From contig JAJDCR010000095.1 in the NCBI GenBank assembly GCA_029260735.1, forward strand, positions 1 to 38,859: DNA of 38,859 bases, read 5' to 3'. The notes beneath the pieces were generated by a model. It was given only the letters and a program-made list of their open reading frames with translations. It searched no databases and was not told the origin of the DNA. Both the position numbers and the translations under genes were made by a program. The stretch is from Planctomycetota bacterium (lineage in GTDB: Bacteria > Planctomycetota > Uabimicrobiia > Uabimicrobiales > Uabimicrobiaceae). Of this stretch, positions 15,372 through 23,572 are shown piece after piece (positions within the stretch are counted from its first letter, which is position 1; the number at the start of each line of letters is the position of its first letter).

Positions 15372-16460
15372 TCAGCTCAATTTGCGGTCGATTAAGTTAC
15401 TAAATATATCCTCCAATATCCTCGACTGAGTTTTGATATTGAAACTCTCCACTATCTTTTTTCTTCCTCTATTTCTTTCTGTTCGATAAATTTTGGGAGA
15501 CTCTAAACACTCTAAAATTGCCGCAGCTAGCTTTTCAACATTTTTTGGCGGAACAAGTTTCCCAACCCCTTCGTCTAAAATCTCAGGTATTCCAGCGTGC
15601 TTAGTTCCTATGACTCTTATCCCCATAGCTAACGCTTCCATCAAAATAACAGGTATACCTTCCATGTCTCCATCCGATGCCTTGAGGGATGGCTGTATTA
15701 GTGTGTCTGTTTTTGACAAAATATTAGGTATTTCATTTCTGGGCAATTTACCTATAAAATCTACGAGGTTTGTAATTTCTAGACTCTGGACTAAGTCCAT
15801 ATACTCATCGAGGAGTTTTCCTTCTCCAACAACTGTCAATTTAAATTTACGAGAGGTTTTTTCTTGAACAACTTTAATAGATCTCAATAAGATATCTAAG
15901 CCTTTTTTCTCAACAAATCTCCCACAAAATAAAAGATTCCCTCTGTTTTTTTTTCTGACTTTAGCTAAAGGAAAACGACAAATGTCAATGCTCGAATGGT
16001 GGATTAACATTTTCTCTTTTGGTATTCCTAAAAGAAGGCACCTTTTCAGCATTTCTTCAGATCTAGTTAAAAAGCAGTCGACATATTCAACTATATTAGA
16101 GTAGTCGTAGCCATTTGTATCTACACAAAGGGATACATCCGCCCCCCTCAAAGCAACAACACAAGGAACGCCACAAGGCATGATACCTTTACCAAGGAAC
16201 CGATAAGCATCGTAACCAAATTCAAAATAAATCAAATCGGGCTTCATTTCTGTTAAAACATCGACAAGTTCTCCCGTATTTTTATTCCGAACCCAAGGCA
16301 AACAAAAACTTTGGGGAGGCAAAGAAAAGATATCTATATTACTTAATCTATTTGCCCAAACTATAGGCTTCACTTTACTTAAATTAGATAACTCATCAAA
16401 AATAAAGCCTTCTGAGAAAGGAAGATATTCATTTTTTATGACCAATATGTTTTTCTTCAT
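15372..16460 (-). CDS. GT4-type glycosyltransferase, 362 aa
   Basis: This is a GT-B fold retaining glycosyltransferase. The C-terminal nucleotide-sugar domain shows CGRFVEKKGLDILL (Arg181, Lys185/186), TVVGEGKLLDEY, FIGKLPRNEIPNIL and the E-x7-E motif in EGIPVILMEAL (Glu267, Glu275), followed by HAGIPEIL. The N-terminal acceptor domain (residues 1-165) begins with a strand and glycine-poor loop. Family members transfer sugars to lipopolysaccharide, exopolysaccharide or lipids; the acceptor here is unknown. The ATG has a modest AGGT site. The gene is isolated and followed upstream by a long palindrome. Ser/Lys-rich wording and AT-rich codons suggest an accessory polysaccharide gene. Confidence 0.88.
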   Translation of the reverse strand: MKKNILVIKNEYLPFSEGFIFDELSNLSKVKPIVWANRLSNIDIFSLPPQSFCLPWVRNKNTGELVDVLTEMKPDLIYFEFGYDAYRFLGKGIMPCGVPCVVALRGADVSLCVDTNGYDYSNIVEYVDCFLTRSEEMLKRCLLLGIPKEKMLIHHSSIDICRFPLAKVRKKNRGNLLFCGRFVEKKGLDILLRSIKVVQEKTSRKFKLTVVGEGKLLDEYMDLVQSLEITNLVDFIGKLPRNEIPNILSKTDTLIQPSLKASDGDMEGIPVILMEALAMGIRVIGTKHAGIPEILDEGVGKLVPPKNVEKLAAAILECLESPKIYRTERNRGRKKIVESFNIKTQSRILEDIFSNLIDRKLS

Positions 16461-16496
16461 GCTACCTGCATATGATGTGATGTAGAAAAAAAAGGT

Positions 16497-16659
16497 TTAG
16501 GTGCTTGGAAAGAAATAATCTCTCTAGTTGCGCAGCAGATTTTGTTTGCTAGCAAGGCGCTTTCGATGGCGCATAGTTTTTTCTGTAACAAAGAAGCAAC
16601 GCAGCTAGCAAACAAAAGATCAAGCAAATAGGGAGATTATTTCTTTCCAAGTGCCTTAA
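16497..16659. repeat. 163-bp long-palindrome (MITE-like) element
   Basis: The ends are inverted copies with a 19-bp perfect core (cttggaaagaaataatctc, 16504-16522 against 16633-16651), extended to about 26 bp with one indel. A second inner pair (16537-16553 and 16604-16620, 15 of 17 matches around gctagc) would close the structure. The centre carries a short ggcgc repeat. This is the shape of a miniature inverted-repeat element or of a very long RNA hairpin. No target-site duplication is evident to me. Confidence 0.65.
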
Positions 16660-17008
16660 GCCAAGAATCTAAAAACGGGATTGTTTTATTGTGTGATAAT
16701 CGACATTTATAAGCAAGAAAAAATTTAGAGCTTCTTCTCTTCTTCTAACCATTCTCTTATCGACTCAACTTCCTACAAAGTGAGTAAAATTTGAGTGGTA
16801 AGAGTTGAGTTCACTCCGCGCAGCATCTTTTCACTTCGCGAGCCCTAATCTGAATTTTTTTGGAATGCTCAACATCGTTCGTTTTTCTAAAAATTCTAAG
16901 CTTCTTTGTTTTTCTTGAAGTAAAAAAGCCACCGTGGTTATAATGTTATCTTAGATAGATTTTGATGTGCGAGAAAAAATCAAAATAACTGTTGCCAGGA
17001 GAAGATCT
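16660..17008. other. Intergenic stretch before the propeller gene
   Basis: No gene is seen. It contains imperfect inverted pieces (ctcttatcgactcaac near 16752 and gtaagagttgag near 16799) and a segment with gcgcagc and ttcgcg pieces typical of small repeats. The promoter of the downstream gene presumably lies after 16930, where a TATAAT-like ttataatg occurs. Confidence 0.35.
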
Positions 17009-18298
17009 ATGACTAAAAAAAATATACAATCGGAATGGAAAAGTAAGACGCTAGAGTATGCTAAAATGATGAATGCTGCTGGCGGTGATGAGTTTTGGGA
17101 AACCCCGCCATTTGAAGATGACGGAAGAGAAGAACTTGTTCCTCAATTGATAGAAGTAATTCGGGCAGCAAATAAAAACGCTGAGCTTGAACAATTAAGA
17201 AAAGATTGGCCTTTCGCTTACGGTCCCATTAGGCCTTTTTTAAGAGGAAGCAGAATCCCCAAGATATCTCTTTTAGAAGATGGCTCTCTTGTTGCTAAAA
17301 TTGGGGCACCTTATAAGCCTAGTTATGTCATTAGGATAAAAGGACTGTCTGTCGATGTCGTTGCTGATATAGAACATTTTGGAAAAAGTCCCAATGGAAA
17401 GTACTTTGCTTATCCAAAAGAAGAAGGCATTAGTATTACCAAAGGCTGGTTAGGCGAAGAGGTCACATTTTGTCCTTACCCTATAGGAACAGAAGGAAGC
17501 CCTCCTGGCTACAAAGTAAAGAAATTTGAGCAACCTCCTGTTTTTAGAAAACTTATTCCTTTTCCCGATGGATCTCGAGTTCTTTTTATTAGCACCTTGG
17601 GAATCTTTGTTCTCTCAGCAACCCAAGCCACTCGCTTACTTCCTTCGACAGAAAGTATGAAAGATTACTTTGGTCCGCAAAAAGAAGATGATCCTGATGA
17701 AAATGAATTCATGCTAACTATAGACATGGAGCACGGAGCCATTTCTAATGATGGAAAATGGATAGCCGTCGGCTATCAAGATAGTCGACATTGTATTTTC
17801 AATGAACAATTAGAGATGGTGGGAGAAATTGAACCTATGGAAGGGTATCCGCACTATGCTATTTTTAGTCGCAATGGAGAAACAGTTGTTTTCAACTCTT
17901 GTTACTTTCATAACGGCTCCACCCTGGGAGTATCGACAAGTCTTTTGCCAGGACTAGAAGCAGAGCGCTGCGACGAAAGAATTCCCATGCTAGAAGACTA
18001 TTCGAGAATATATGCCGGAGTGCATAGGCAAGGAGAGTTCATTATTGGAAATGCCGATGGGCATTTGCGAGCTTTCGACGAAAAGGGAGAGCCAAAATGG
18101 CAGCACTATATCGGAGCAAATATCGAAAGTATAGATATCTCTTCCGATGAAAAAACCTTGGTTTGCTCTACATCGGCAGGATCTATCTCTATTATGGACT
18201 TAGATGCGGGCAAAAGCGAAGAGTATGAAATAGGTAACGGAGGCCATACAGAAAAGCGCCGCTGGTTTATTTTACCAGAGGAAAATTTGGCTTGGTAG
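17009..18298 (+). CDS. Beta-propeller-like (WD40/PQQ-type) protein, 429 aa
   Basis: The second half has regularly spaced blade-like strands: AISNDGKWIAVGYQDSRHCIF, YAIFSRNGETVVFNSC, FIIGNADGHLRAFDEKGEPKW and IDISSDEKTLVCSTSAGSISIMDLD. This is the pattern of bacterial WD40/YVTN/PQQ propellers. The first 80 residues are charged and helical. There is no signal peptide, so it should be cytoplasmic. The ATG at 17009 follows AGGAG at 7 nt and is preferred over an in-frame GTG 14 codons earlier. No enzyme motif is seen; a scaffold or ligand-binding role is possible. It is a single gene followed by structured repeats. Confidence 0.7.
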   Translation: MTKKNIQSEWKSKTLEYAKMMNAAGGDEFWETPPFEDDGREELVPQLIEVIRAANKNAELEQLRKDWPFAYGPIRPFLRGSRIPKISLLEDGSLVAKIGAPYKPSYVIRIKGLSVDVVADIEHFGKSPNGKYFAYPKEEGISITKGWLGEEVTFCPYPIGTEGSPPGYKVKKFEQPPVFRKLIPFPDGSRVLFISTLGIFVLSATQATRLLPSTESMKDYFGPQKEDDPDENEFMLTIDMEHGAISNDGKWIAVGYQDSRHCIFNEQLEMVGEIEPMEGYPHYAIFSRNGETVVFNSCYFHNGSTLGVSTSLLPGLEAERCDERIPMLEDYSRIYAGVHRQGEFIIGNADGHLRAFDEKGEPKWQHYIGANIESIDISSDEKTLVCSTSAGSISIMDLDAGKSEEYEIGNGGHTEKRRWFILPEENLAW

Positions 18299-18300
18299 AG

Positions 18301-18444
18301 CAAGGACAAATGTGTCCGCAAGTCCTTGAAAACTGTAGTCGTTATCGTCACCGTAGTCGTGATCGTCACCGTGACCGTGTTACCGTGACCGAGATTAAAA
18401 TCGGGCACGGTAACGGTCACGGCGACGACTACGATCACGGCTAC
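18301..18444. repeat. Hairpin plus degenerate hexamer palindrome after the propeller gene
   Basis: A 7-bp stem (caaggac 18301-18307 with gtccttg 18322-18328) comes directly after the stop codon. From 18335 to 18444 the sequence is built from variants of gtcacc/gtgatc/gtagtc hexamers on the left and their complements on the right of an attaaaatc centre (about 18392-18400), making a large imperfect palindrome. It is much more GC-rich than its surroundings. It could act as a transcription barrier, but it lacks a T-run. Confidence 0.6.
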
Positions 18445-18497
18445 GAAGAACAACCAAAGCGCTATTCTTTAATGATAACCATGAGGTTAAACCCCCT

Positions 18498-18707
18498 AGT
18501 TATAGTATGTTACCGCTCTGCGGCAAAGAAAATACAAAAACTTATGGCTTAAGTTGACACATATGGGGCTTCAGCCCTTACTTTTATACACAAGATTTGT
18601 AAAACAAAAATTTGGCATTTCTAAGTTTAGTGTATTTCTTTTATTAGGCAAACAAATATTGTTTTCAACTCCAGGCTATAACATATTACCGCTTCGCGGT
18701 AGAAAAC
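18498..18707. repeat. Two REP-like palindromes in a non-coding stretch
   Basis: Two related units (about 18498-18535 and 18673-18707) share a ttaccgc-loop-gcgg hairpin (ccgctctgcgg, accgcttcgcggt) inside similar flanks. Between them are ggggcttcagccc (hairpin, about 18564-18577) and a 25-bp piece at 18536-18560 that recurs, inverted, at 38544-38568. No protein-coding gene is credible between 18299 and 18899. Confidence 0.55.
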
Positions 18708-18808
18708 ATATAGATGTACTTATCCTTAATTTAATGACAGTGATTCCCGCCTTCCCTTCGCGAAAATGACATACAAAGCCAAAGAAATGATCAAGATCTA
18801 TTTTATAC

Positions 18809-18874
18809 AAAAAAAATAGGGCGTGCCAGCATTTAACTTTTGTGCAAAAATTAAATGCCGATACGCCCTATTTT
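18809..18874 (-). terminator. Intrinsic terminator of the pfa-ole operon
   Basis: On the minus strand, 25 bases after the oleD stop, two 24-base arms (18851-18874 and 18813-18836; the outer 12 pairs are perfect) enclose a 14-nt loop. They are followed by a run of eight U (complement of 18809-18816). This is a classical rho-independent terminator for transcripts arriving from oleD. Confidence 0.85.
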
Positions 18875-18899
18875 CTAAATACTTCACTCTTCCGAAGAT

Positions 18900-19895
18900 T
18901 TACATATTATTCTCTTGCTCTAACCATTCTCGCAACCGATCAAAACCCTCTTCTATACCAACCTGAGGAACGTAAGCAAAATCTTTCTTGGCCGCACTGA
19001 TATTAAACCAATGAGAGGTTCCTAGTTCACCGGCTAAAAATCGGGTCATTTTGGGCTCTCCTCGCAAGCGAAAGATTTTATAAATCGTTTCTAGAATTGC
19101 TCCCACTCGGTAAGCAAAAGCGACAGAGACCTTGCGTGTTATAGGTGGCTTTCCTCCTGCCGCAAGAATTTTATTGACGATTTCCCAGAGGGGACGAGGG
19201 TCGTCTTGGCTAATGAAATAAACTCGCCCGGATAGCTCCGGTTTTTTCTCTAAATGATCTGCTGCCTGAATATGGGCATCGGCGGCATTGTCGATGTAGA
19301 TGGTGTCTACTTTGTTTTTTCCATCGCCTACTTGGCGAAGGGATTTAGCTCGGGCGAGAATTCTTGGCACTAAATGATTGTCTCGTGGTCCCCAGATAAG
19401 ATGAGGTCGCAGGCTAATTGTTCGAAAGTCTTCTTCGCTCGCTTCGATAACATATTTTTCTGCGATGGCTTTAGTTTTGGGATAATGGGCATGGTAGTGC
19501 TCTGGGTAAGGTACGGATTCATCGACGTTCTCCATGCCTTGCCCATTAAAAACAACACTCGGTGAGCTTGTGTAGATGAAATACTTGATCCCTTCTTCTT
19601 TGCAAGCTTCCACCAAGTTAATCGTGCCTGTGACATTGGCTTCGTAATAGTCTTCGTACTTTCCCCAAACACCTGGTTTGGCGGCTACGTGATAGACGAT
19701 GTCTTGTCCTTGGCAGGCTTGGCGAACAGATTCTTTATCGGCAAGGTCGCCTTGGACCACTTCCACTCCTAAGGCTCGAAGCTCTGGGTAGTCTCCTCGG
19801 GAGAAACTACGGACTTTGTCTCCGCGGGCTAATAGTTTTTCGGCAATGGCTCGTCCCAGAAAACCACCTCCCCCTGTTACAAGAACCTTTTTCAT
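18900..19895 (-). CDS. oleD: OleD: NAD(P)H-dependent 2-alkyl-3-ketoalkanoic acid reductase
   Basis: OleD reduces the beta-keto acid made by OleA to the beta-hydroxy acid. The 331-residue product is a short-chain/extended SDR of the 3-beta-HSD type: nucleotide site VTGGGGFLG (residues 6-14), catalytic Ser in YTSSPSVVF (about 110) and the YxxxK pair Tyr138/Lys142 (HYPKTKAIAEKY). The motif LRPHLIWGPRDNHLVPRI is characteristic of the family. The start at 19895 is chosen because its ATGA overlaps the oleC stop and a GGAG sits 8 nt before it; an upstream in-frame ATG (19913) lies inside oleC. It is the last gene of the operon, followed by the terminator. Confidence 0.93.
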   Translation of the reverse strand: MKKVLVTGGGGFLGRAIAEKLLARGDKVRSFSRGDYPELRALGVEVVQGDLADKESVRQACQGQDIVYHVAAKPGVWGKYEDYYEANVTGTINLVEACKEEGIKYFIYTSSPSVVFNGQGMENVDESVPYPEHYHAHYPKTKAIAEKYVIEASEEDFRTISLRPHLIWGPRDNHLVPRILARAKSLRQVGDGKNKVDTIYIDNAADAHIQAADHLEKKPELSGRVYFISQDDPRPLWEIVNKILAAGGKPPITRKVSVAFAYRVGAILETIYKIFRLRGEPKMTRFLAGELGTSHWFNISAAKKDFAYVPQVGIEEGFDRLREWLEQENNM

Positions 19896-21595
19896 ACTTT
19901 TTTCTCCGCCCATAGGGTTAACTTTTCTCGGAAAATTTTTGCATTATGCCGAATATCGACAGGAAAAGAAGGGTGAAAGAGAATCGTTTCGATTTTTTCG
20001 GTCAAAGGGTTTTTTTGGGCCATTTCCAGGAGCTCTTGTTTTAGGGTACTAAGATCGCGGCCAGAGTCCTGCGCTTCTCTCTCTATGCAAATAACAGGCT
20101 TTTTATTATTGGCCGGACCGATGCCGACTAAAGCAGAACGATAAATCCTCTTGTGCTGGTTAAAAATGGCCTCACAAGGAATAGTAAAGAGGGTTTCTTC
20201 CTGAGTTATCACGCGGTGGGCTTTGCGTCCGCAGAACCAAACCCGGTTTTCTTCGTCCATCCATCCCAAATCTCCCATTCGGTGCCAGACACGATTTTGC
20301 CCAGATTTTTTTTCGTAGATTTTAGCTGCGGCTGTTTTCTCTGGTTTGAGATAGTATTCTTTTGTCACAACCGCTCCGGTTACAACAACCTCTCCAATCT
20401 GTCCTTTGGGGAGAACAAGGTCATCGGACCAATCTGCTATGGGGTCATCAGAAATCTTAATAATGTGCACCTCGCGGTTTTTGACAGGATGCCCGACGCA
20501 AATTCCCTTGCCCTCAGCGGTCATTTTTTTTGTTTCCCCGAGGATTTCCCTTCCTTCAATAGCACAAACAGGAAGAGCTTCGGTCGCTCCGTAGGGAGTA
20601 AATATATTCGCTTTTTCAGGGAGACTCTTTTGAAATTGCTCTAAAATATCATGAGGAACTGGAGCACCTGCTGAAATAACTCGACCTAAAGTGGGAAAAG
20701 TGATTCCCCGAGGAGTTATATACCGAGCAACTTGTTTGAGAAGAGCAGGAGAGCCAAACATAGTGGTTGCTCCGTGGTTGTGGATTGCTTCGACAATTTT
20801 TTTCGGATCAACCTCGGCTGGTCGGGTCGGGTCCATGTCGGGAATAACCGCCGTCATCCCTAAAGCCGGGGCAAAAAGAGCAAAAAGAGGAAAGGTCGGT
20901 ACGTCGATTTCTCCTGGTAAAATTCCAAAGGATTCCTTGAGAGATTGGACTTGGGCATCAAAAGTAGCATGTTCGTAAACAACTCCTTTAGCAGGGCCTG
21001 TACTCCCTGTCGTAAAAAGAATCGCTGCCGTTTCCTGAGGGTCGGTCGGAGCCATTTGGTAGGGCTCTTTTTCCCAAAGAGGGACTTTTTCTAGAGTAGG
21101 ACCTCCCCAAAACCACCGCTTTCCTACCGTGACGTGAGTTTTAATACTTCGAAAGTACTTCGGAAAAAGCACTCTTAGAGCATGGGCAAGAGGAATACCA
21201 ATAAAAGCTTGGGACTGAGTTTCCTGAAGGCAATGGAGCATTCTCTTTACTCCCATTCCAGGGTCAATTAAAACAGGAATAGCTCCCACCTTAAACAGAG
21301 CAAAAGTCAAAGCAAAAAACTCTAAGCTCGGCTTCACCATCAAAATAGTCCGAGTTTGCCGGCGAATCCCGATTTTTTCAAACCCACGGGCGTAAGCATC
21401 AGAAAGCTCATCGAGTTGTTTGAAAGTCAAGTGAATATAAGAAACACGCCCTTTTTCATCCCGACCGTGGGGAAAAACGACTGCTCTAGTATAAGGTTGA
21501 AGCTGGGCCATCCGAGGAAGATGCGAAGCAATGTTCACACTGCTAGAAATTTCTTTTGCTCCTTGGGAAGATGAAGCCTGGTTAGCTGAAACCAT
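19892..21595 (-). CDS. oleC: OleC: beta-lactone synthetase (AMP-ligase fold)
   Basis: OleC uses ATP to convert the 2-alkyl-3-hydroxyalkanoic acid to a cis-beta-lactone. The 567-residue protein has the acyl-adenylate superfamily signatures: P-loop FTTGSTGPAKGV (residues 194-205), the TPYGATEALPV motif, and HRMGDLGWMDEENRVWFCGR (hinge Asp and A8-type Gly-Arg). An AAGGAG ribosome site lies 7 nt before the ATG. OleB ends 3 nt upstream and oleD overlaps by 4, so the three are translated as a block. Family identification as OleC rather than a fatty-acyl-CoA ligase rests on the fixed neighbourhood of oleA, oleB and oleD together with sequence impression. Confidence 0.93.
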   Translation of the reverse strand: MVSANQASSSQGAKEISSSVNIASHLPRMAQLQPYTRAVVFPHGRDEKGRVSYIHLTFKQLDELSDAYARGFEKIGIRRQTRTILMVKPSLEFFALTFALFKVGAIPVLIDPGMGVKRMLHCLQETQSQAFIGIPLAHALRVLFPKYFRSIKTHVTVGKRWFWGGPTLEKVPLWEKEPYQMAPTDPQETAAILFTTGSTGPAKGVVYEHATFDAQVQSLKESFGILPGEIDVPTFPLFALFAPALGMTAVIPDMDPTRPAEVDPKKIVEAIHNHGATTMFGSPALLKQVARYITPRGITFPTLGRVISAGAPVPHDILEQFQKSLPEKANIFTPYGATEALPVCAIEGREILGETKKMTAEGKGICVGHPVKNREVHIIKISDDPIADWSDDLVLPKGQIGEVVVTGAVVTKEYYLKPEKTAAAKIYEKKSGQNRVWHRMGDLGWMDEENRVWFCGRKAHRVITQEETLFTIPCEAIFNQHKRIYRSALVGIGPANNKKPVICIEREAQDSGRDLSTLKQELLEMAQKNPLTEKIETILFHPSFPVDIRHNAKIFREKLTLWAEKKV

Positions 21596-21598
21596 TCT

Positions 21599-22513
21599 TT
21601 ACTCCTTTTTCTCTAAAGGATTTTTCTCTAAGAAATCTTCCACCAACTGGGTTACTTCGGGAGCAGAATCTTCTAAAATATAGTGCCCCGAGTCTTCAAA
21701 GGCATGAGCTTCTGCTTGGGGGAAACGTCGTTTCCATTCGGCAAAATAGTCTCGATCAAAAACAAAATCGTGCATTCCCCAACAAACAAGCATAGGAGTT
21801 TTCCCAAAAAGCTCGGCCACTTTATCATCAGTCTCTTTAGCTAAAGCATAGCTGGGATCTTTAGGATAAATAGGAATATCTTGGACAAAGCGAAGAGTGG
21901 CGATGCGGTTTTTCCAGGAGTTATAAGGAGCAACTAAACCTCGTTTTACTTCGGGAGCAAGTCCCTTTTTGCTGGCCATAAAAGTCGCAAAACCAGAGAA
22001 AACATTAAAACCACGTACAGCCACCGTAGCAAAAGGAAGAATTTGCCGGATTAACCACAAACGCCAAGGAAGTTTTTTTCCTTTGGGCATTAAAAAAGCC
22101 GATGTATTTAAAATGACAAGGCGCTTAATTTTTTCAGAATTTCTCACGGCATAAGTCATGCCAATCATTCCACCCCAGTCATGAACGACTAAAGTAATAT
22201 CTTTCTCTGCCCCCAAATGTTCGAGCAATGCTTCGAGGTTTTCCACTCGGCTTTGTAAGCGGTAGCTGTAATCCTTGTCTCCCGGTTTATCAGAAAGTCC
22301 GCAACCGATATGGTCAGGAACAATGACTCGACACTGAGGGGAAAGCTTTTTTACCAATTCGCGGTAATAAAAAGACCAAGTGGGATTGCCATGGAGCATC
22401 ACCACCCAAGGGCCTTCCCCTTCATCAATGTAGTGATAACGATGTCCCTGCACTTCGAAATAATTCGAACGAAACGGGTAAAGAGAACGATGAGATTCAA
22501 TAGCAAAGGTCAT
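21599..22513 (-). CDS. oleB: OleB: beta-lactone decarboxylase (alpha/beta hydrolase)
   Basis: OleB removes CO2 from the beta-lactone to leave a cis-olefin. The 304-residue protein is a haloalkane-dehalogenase-like alpha/beta hydrolase: oxyanion region MLHGNPTWSF, nucleophile Asp112 in VVHDWGGMIG (Asp, not Ser, as in OleB and dehalogenases), an acid around Asp249 (GMHDFVF) and His277 (EDSGHYI). The start at 22513 is chosen because its ATG overlaps the oleA stop (TAATG) with GGAG 5 nt before it; the frame is open nine codons further upstream inside oleA. Context with oleA, oleC and oleD makes a free-standing dehalogenase unlikely. Confidence 0.93.
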   Translation of the reverse strand: MTFAIESHRSLYPFRSNYFEVQGHRYHYIDEGEGPWVVMLHGNPTWSFYYRELVKKLSPQCRVIVPDHIGCGLSDKPGDKDYSYRLQSRVENLEALLEHLGAEKDITLVVHDWGGMIGMTYAVRNSEKIKRLVILNTSAFLMPKGKKLPWRLWLIRQILPFATVAVRGFNVFSGFATFMASKKGLAPEVKRGLVAPYNSWKNRIATLRFVQDIPIYPKDPSYALAKETDDKVAELFGKTPMLVCWGMHDFVFDRDYFAEWKRRFPQAEAHAFEDSGHYILEDSAPEVTQLVEDFLEKNPLEKKE

Positions 22514-23538
22514 TACCACTCCAATCCAAGCATCAAACAATTTAAACCACTACCAATTCCTAAGAAAGCGACCCGGTCTCCCTTTTGGAGAAACTCCCGT
22601 TCACTGGCAATTGCTGCCGTTAAAGGGAGAGAAACTGTTCCTATGTTTCCTAAGAAAGGATAGGTAACAAAGTCTTTGGCCGGATCAATTTCCAAAGACT
22701 TTAAAATAGTATTCTGGTGAGCAGAGCCAACCTGATGGCAAATCACTTTATCTGGTTGCTCCCAGCCAACATCTTTACGAAATGCCCGGAAAGTTTTTTG
22801 CCCTAAAATAATTCCGTGCTTTAAAACATTGACCGAATCGGTCTCCATCGTATGAAGACCACTGGCAGGCATACCTGTGTTGGGACCCCAGCGGCAGAGT
22901 TTGTGATGCTCTGTCGCATTTAAAAGAGCTCCTCCCGCCAAACGGTGCCCGTCAGGCGAAGAAGAGAGAACAATTCCCACTGCTCCGGAACCTCCTGTCA
23001 TCGTAGCAATGGAGAGCTTAAAGTTCTCCATATTTGGCTGAGTGATCATTTTTTCAATGGTCGATTCAATAATCTGCCGCGAGGATTCACAGGAAACCAC
23101 TAGACCCGCCTTAATTTGTCCTAGCTCAATGGCATTGGCCACTTGGAGCATTCCGTTGAGAGCCCCCAAACAAGCGTTTGATATGTCGTAAATGATCGTT
23201 TCTTGGGAGACCCCCAGCTCGTAAGCAACGGCACAGGCCGTAGCCGGTTCTAGATTATCTCGGCAGACTCCCCCGTAAACAAGCATTCCGATATCCGAAA
23301 CAGGAATTCCTGAGCTTTCCAAAGCCTTACGCCCGGCCAAGGCTGCTTTTTCGTGCATGGTGTGCTCTATGTCCCAGAATCTTCTTTCTGCAATACCTGT
23401 AAGGGCTTCTATTTGTCCGATTTGAAGATGAAACTTCTTATACAAAGGAGCTAAACGCTCTTCCAAGTCTTCGGAAGAAACTACATTGGGAGCGAGCTCG
23501 TAGCCAATCGAGTTGACATAAACATTCTGATAAAGCAT
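22513..23538 (-). CDS. oleA: OleA: thiolase-fold head-to-head acyl condensing enzyme
   Basis: OleA joins two fatty acyl thioesters by non-decarboxylative Claisen condensation to a 2-alkyl-3-keto acid. The 341-residue protein resembles KAS III. The thiolase triad is visible: Cys123 (SNACLGALNGM), His268 (ICHQVGSAHQN) and Asn298 (LGNIGTVSLPL). Glu97 in VCRDNLEPAT matches the glutamate that OleA contributes across the dimer and that ordinary FabH lacks. An AGGAG lies 6 nt before the ATG. It follows the second synthase gene by only 34 nt, so the acyl supply is probably the Pfa product. Alternative: a FabH-like enzyme, disfavoured by Glu97 and context. Confidence 0.94.
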   Translation of the reverse strand: MLYQNVYVNSIGYELAPNVVSSEDLEERLAPLYKKFHLQIGQIEALTGIAERRFWDIEHTMHEKAALAGRKALESSGIPVSDIGMLVYGGVCRDNLEPATACAVAYELGVSQETIIYDISNACLGALNGMLQVANAIELGQIKAGLVVSCESSRQIIESTIEKMITQPNMENFKLSIATMTGGSGAVGIVLSSSPDGHRLAGGALLNATEHHKLCRWGPNTGMPASGLHTMETDSVNVLKHGIILGQKTFRAFRKDVGWEQPDKVICHQVGSAHQNTILKSLEIDPAKDFVTYPFLGNIGTVSLPLTAAIASEREFLQKGDRVAFLGIGSGLNCLMLGLEW

Positions 23539-23572
23539 TCTTTCTCCTACAAAGGCTTACACTTTCGCGTAT

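Noticed and set aside
18554..18769. Open frame of 71 codons between the propeller gene and the terminator
   Set aside because: It lies over REP-like palindromes, has no ribosome site and its translation looks random.
19892..21595. Ordinary fatty-acyl-CoA ligase (FadD)
   Set aside because: It is translationally coupled to oleB and oleD and follows oleA, the fixed OleC neighbourhood.
22514..22540. oleB start nine codons inside oleA
   Set aside because: The TAATG junction with GGAG is the normal coupled arrangement and gives the usual length.
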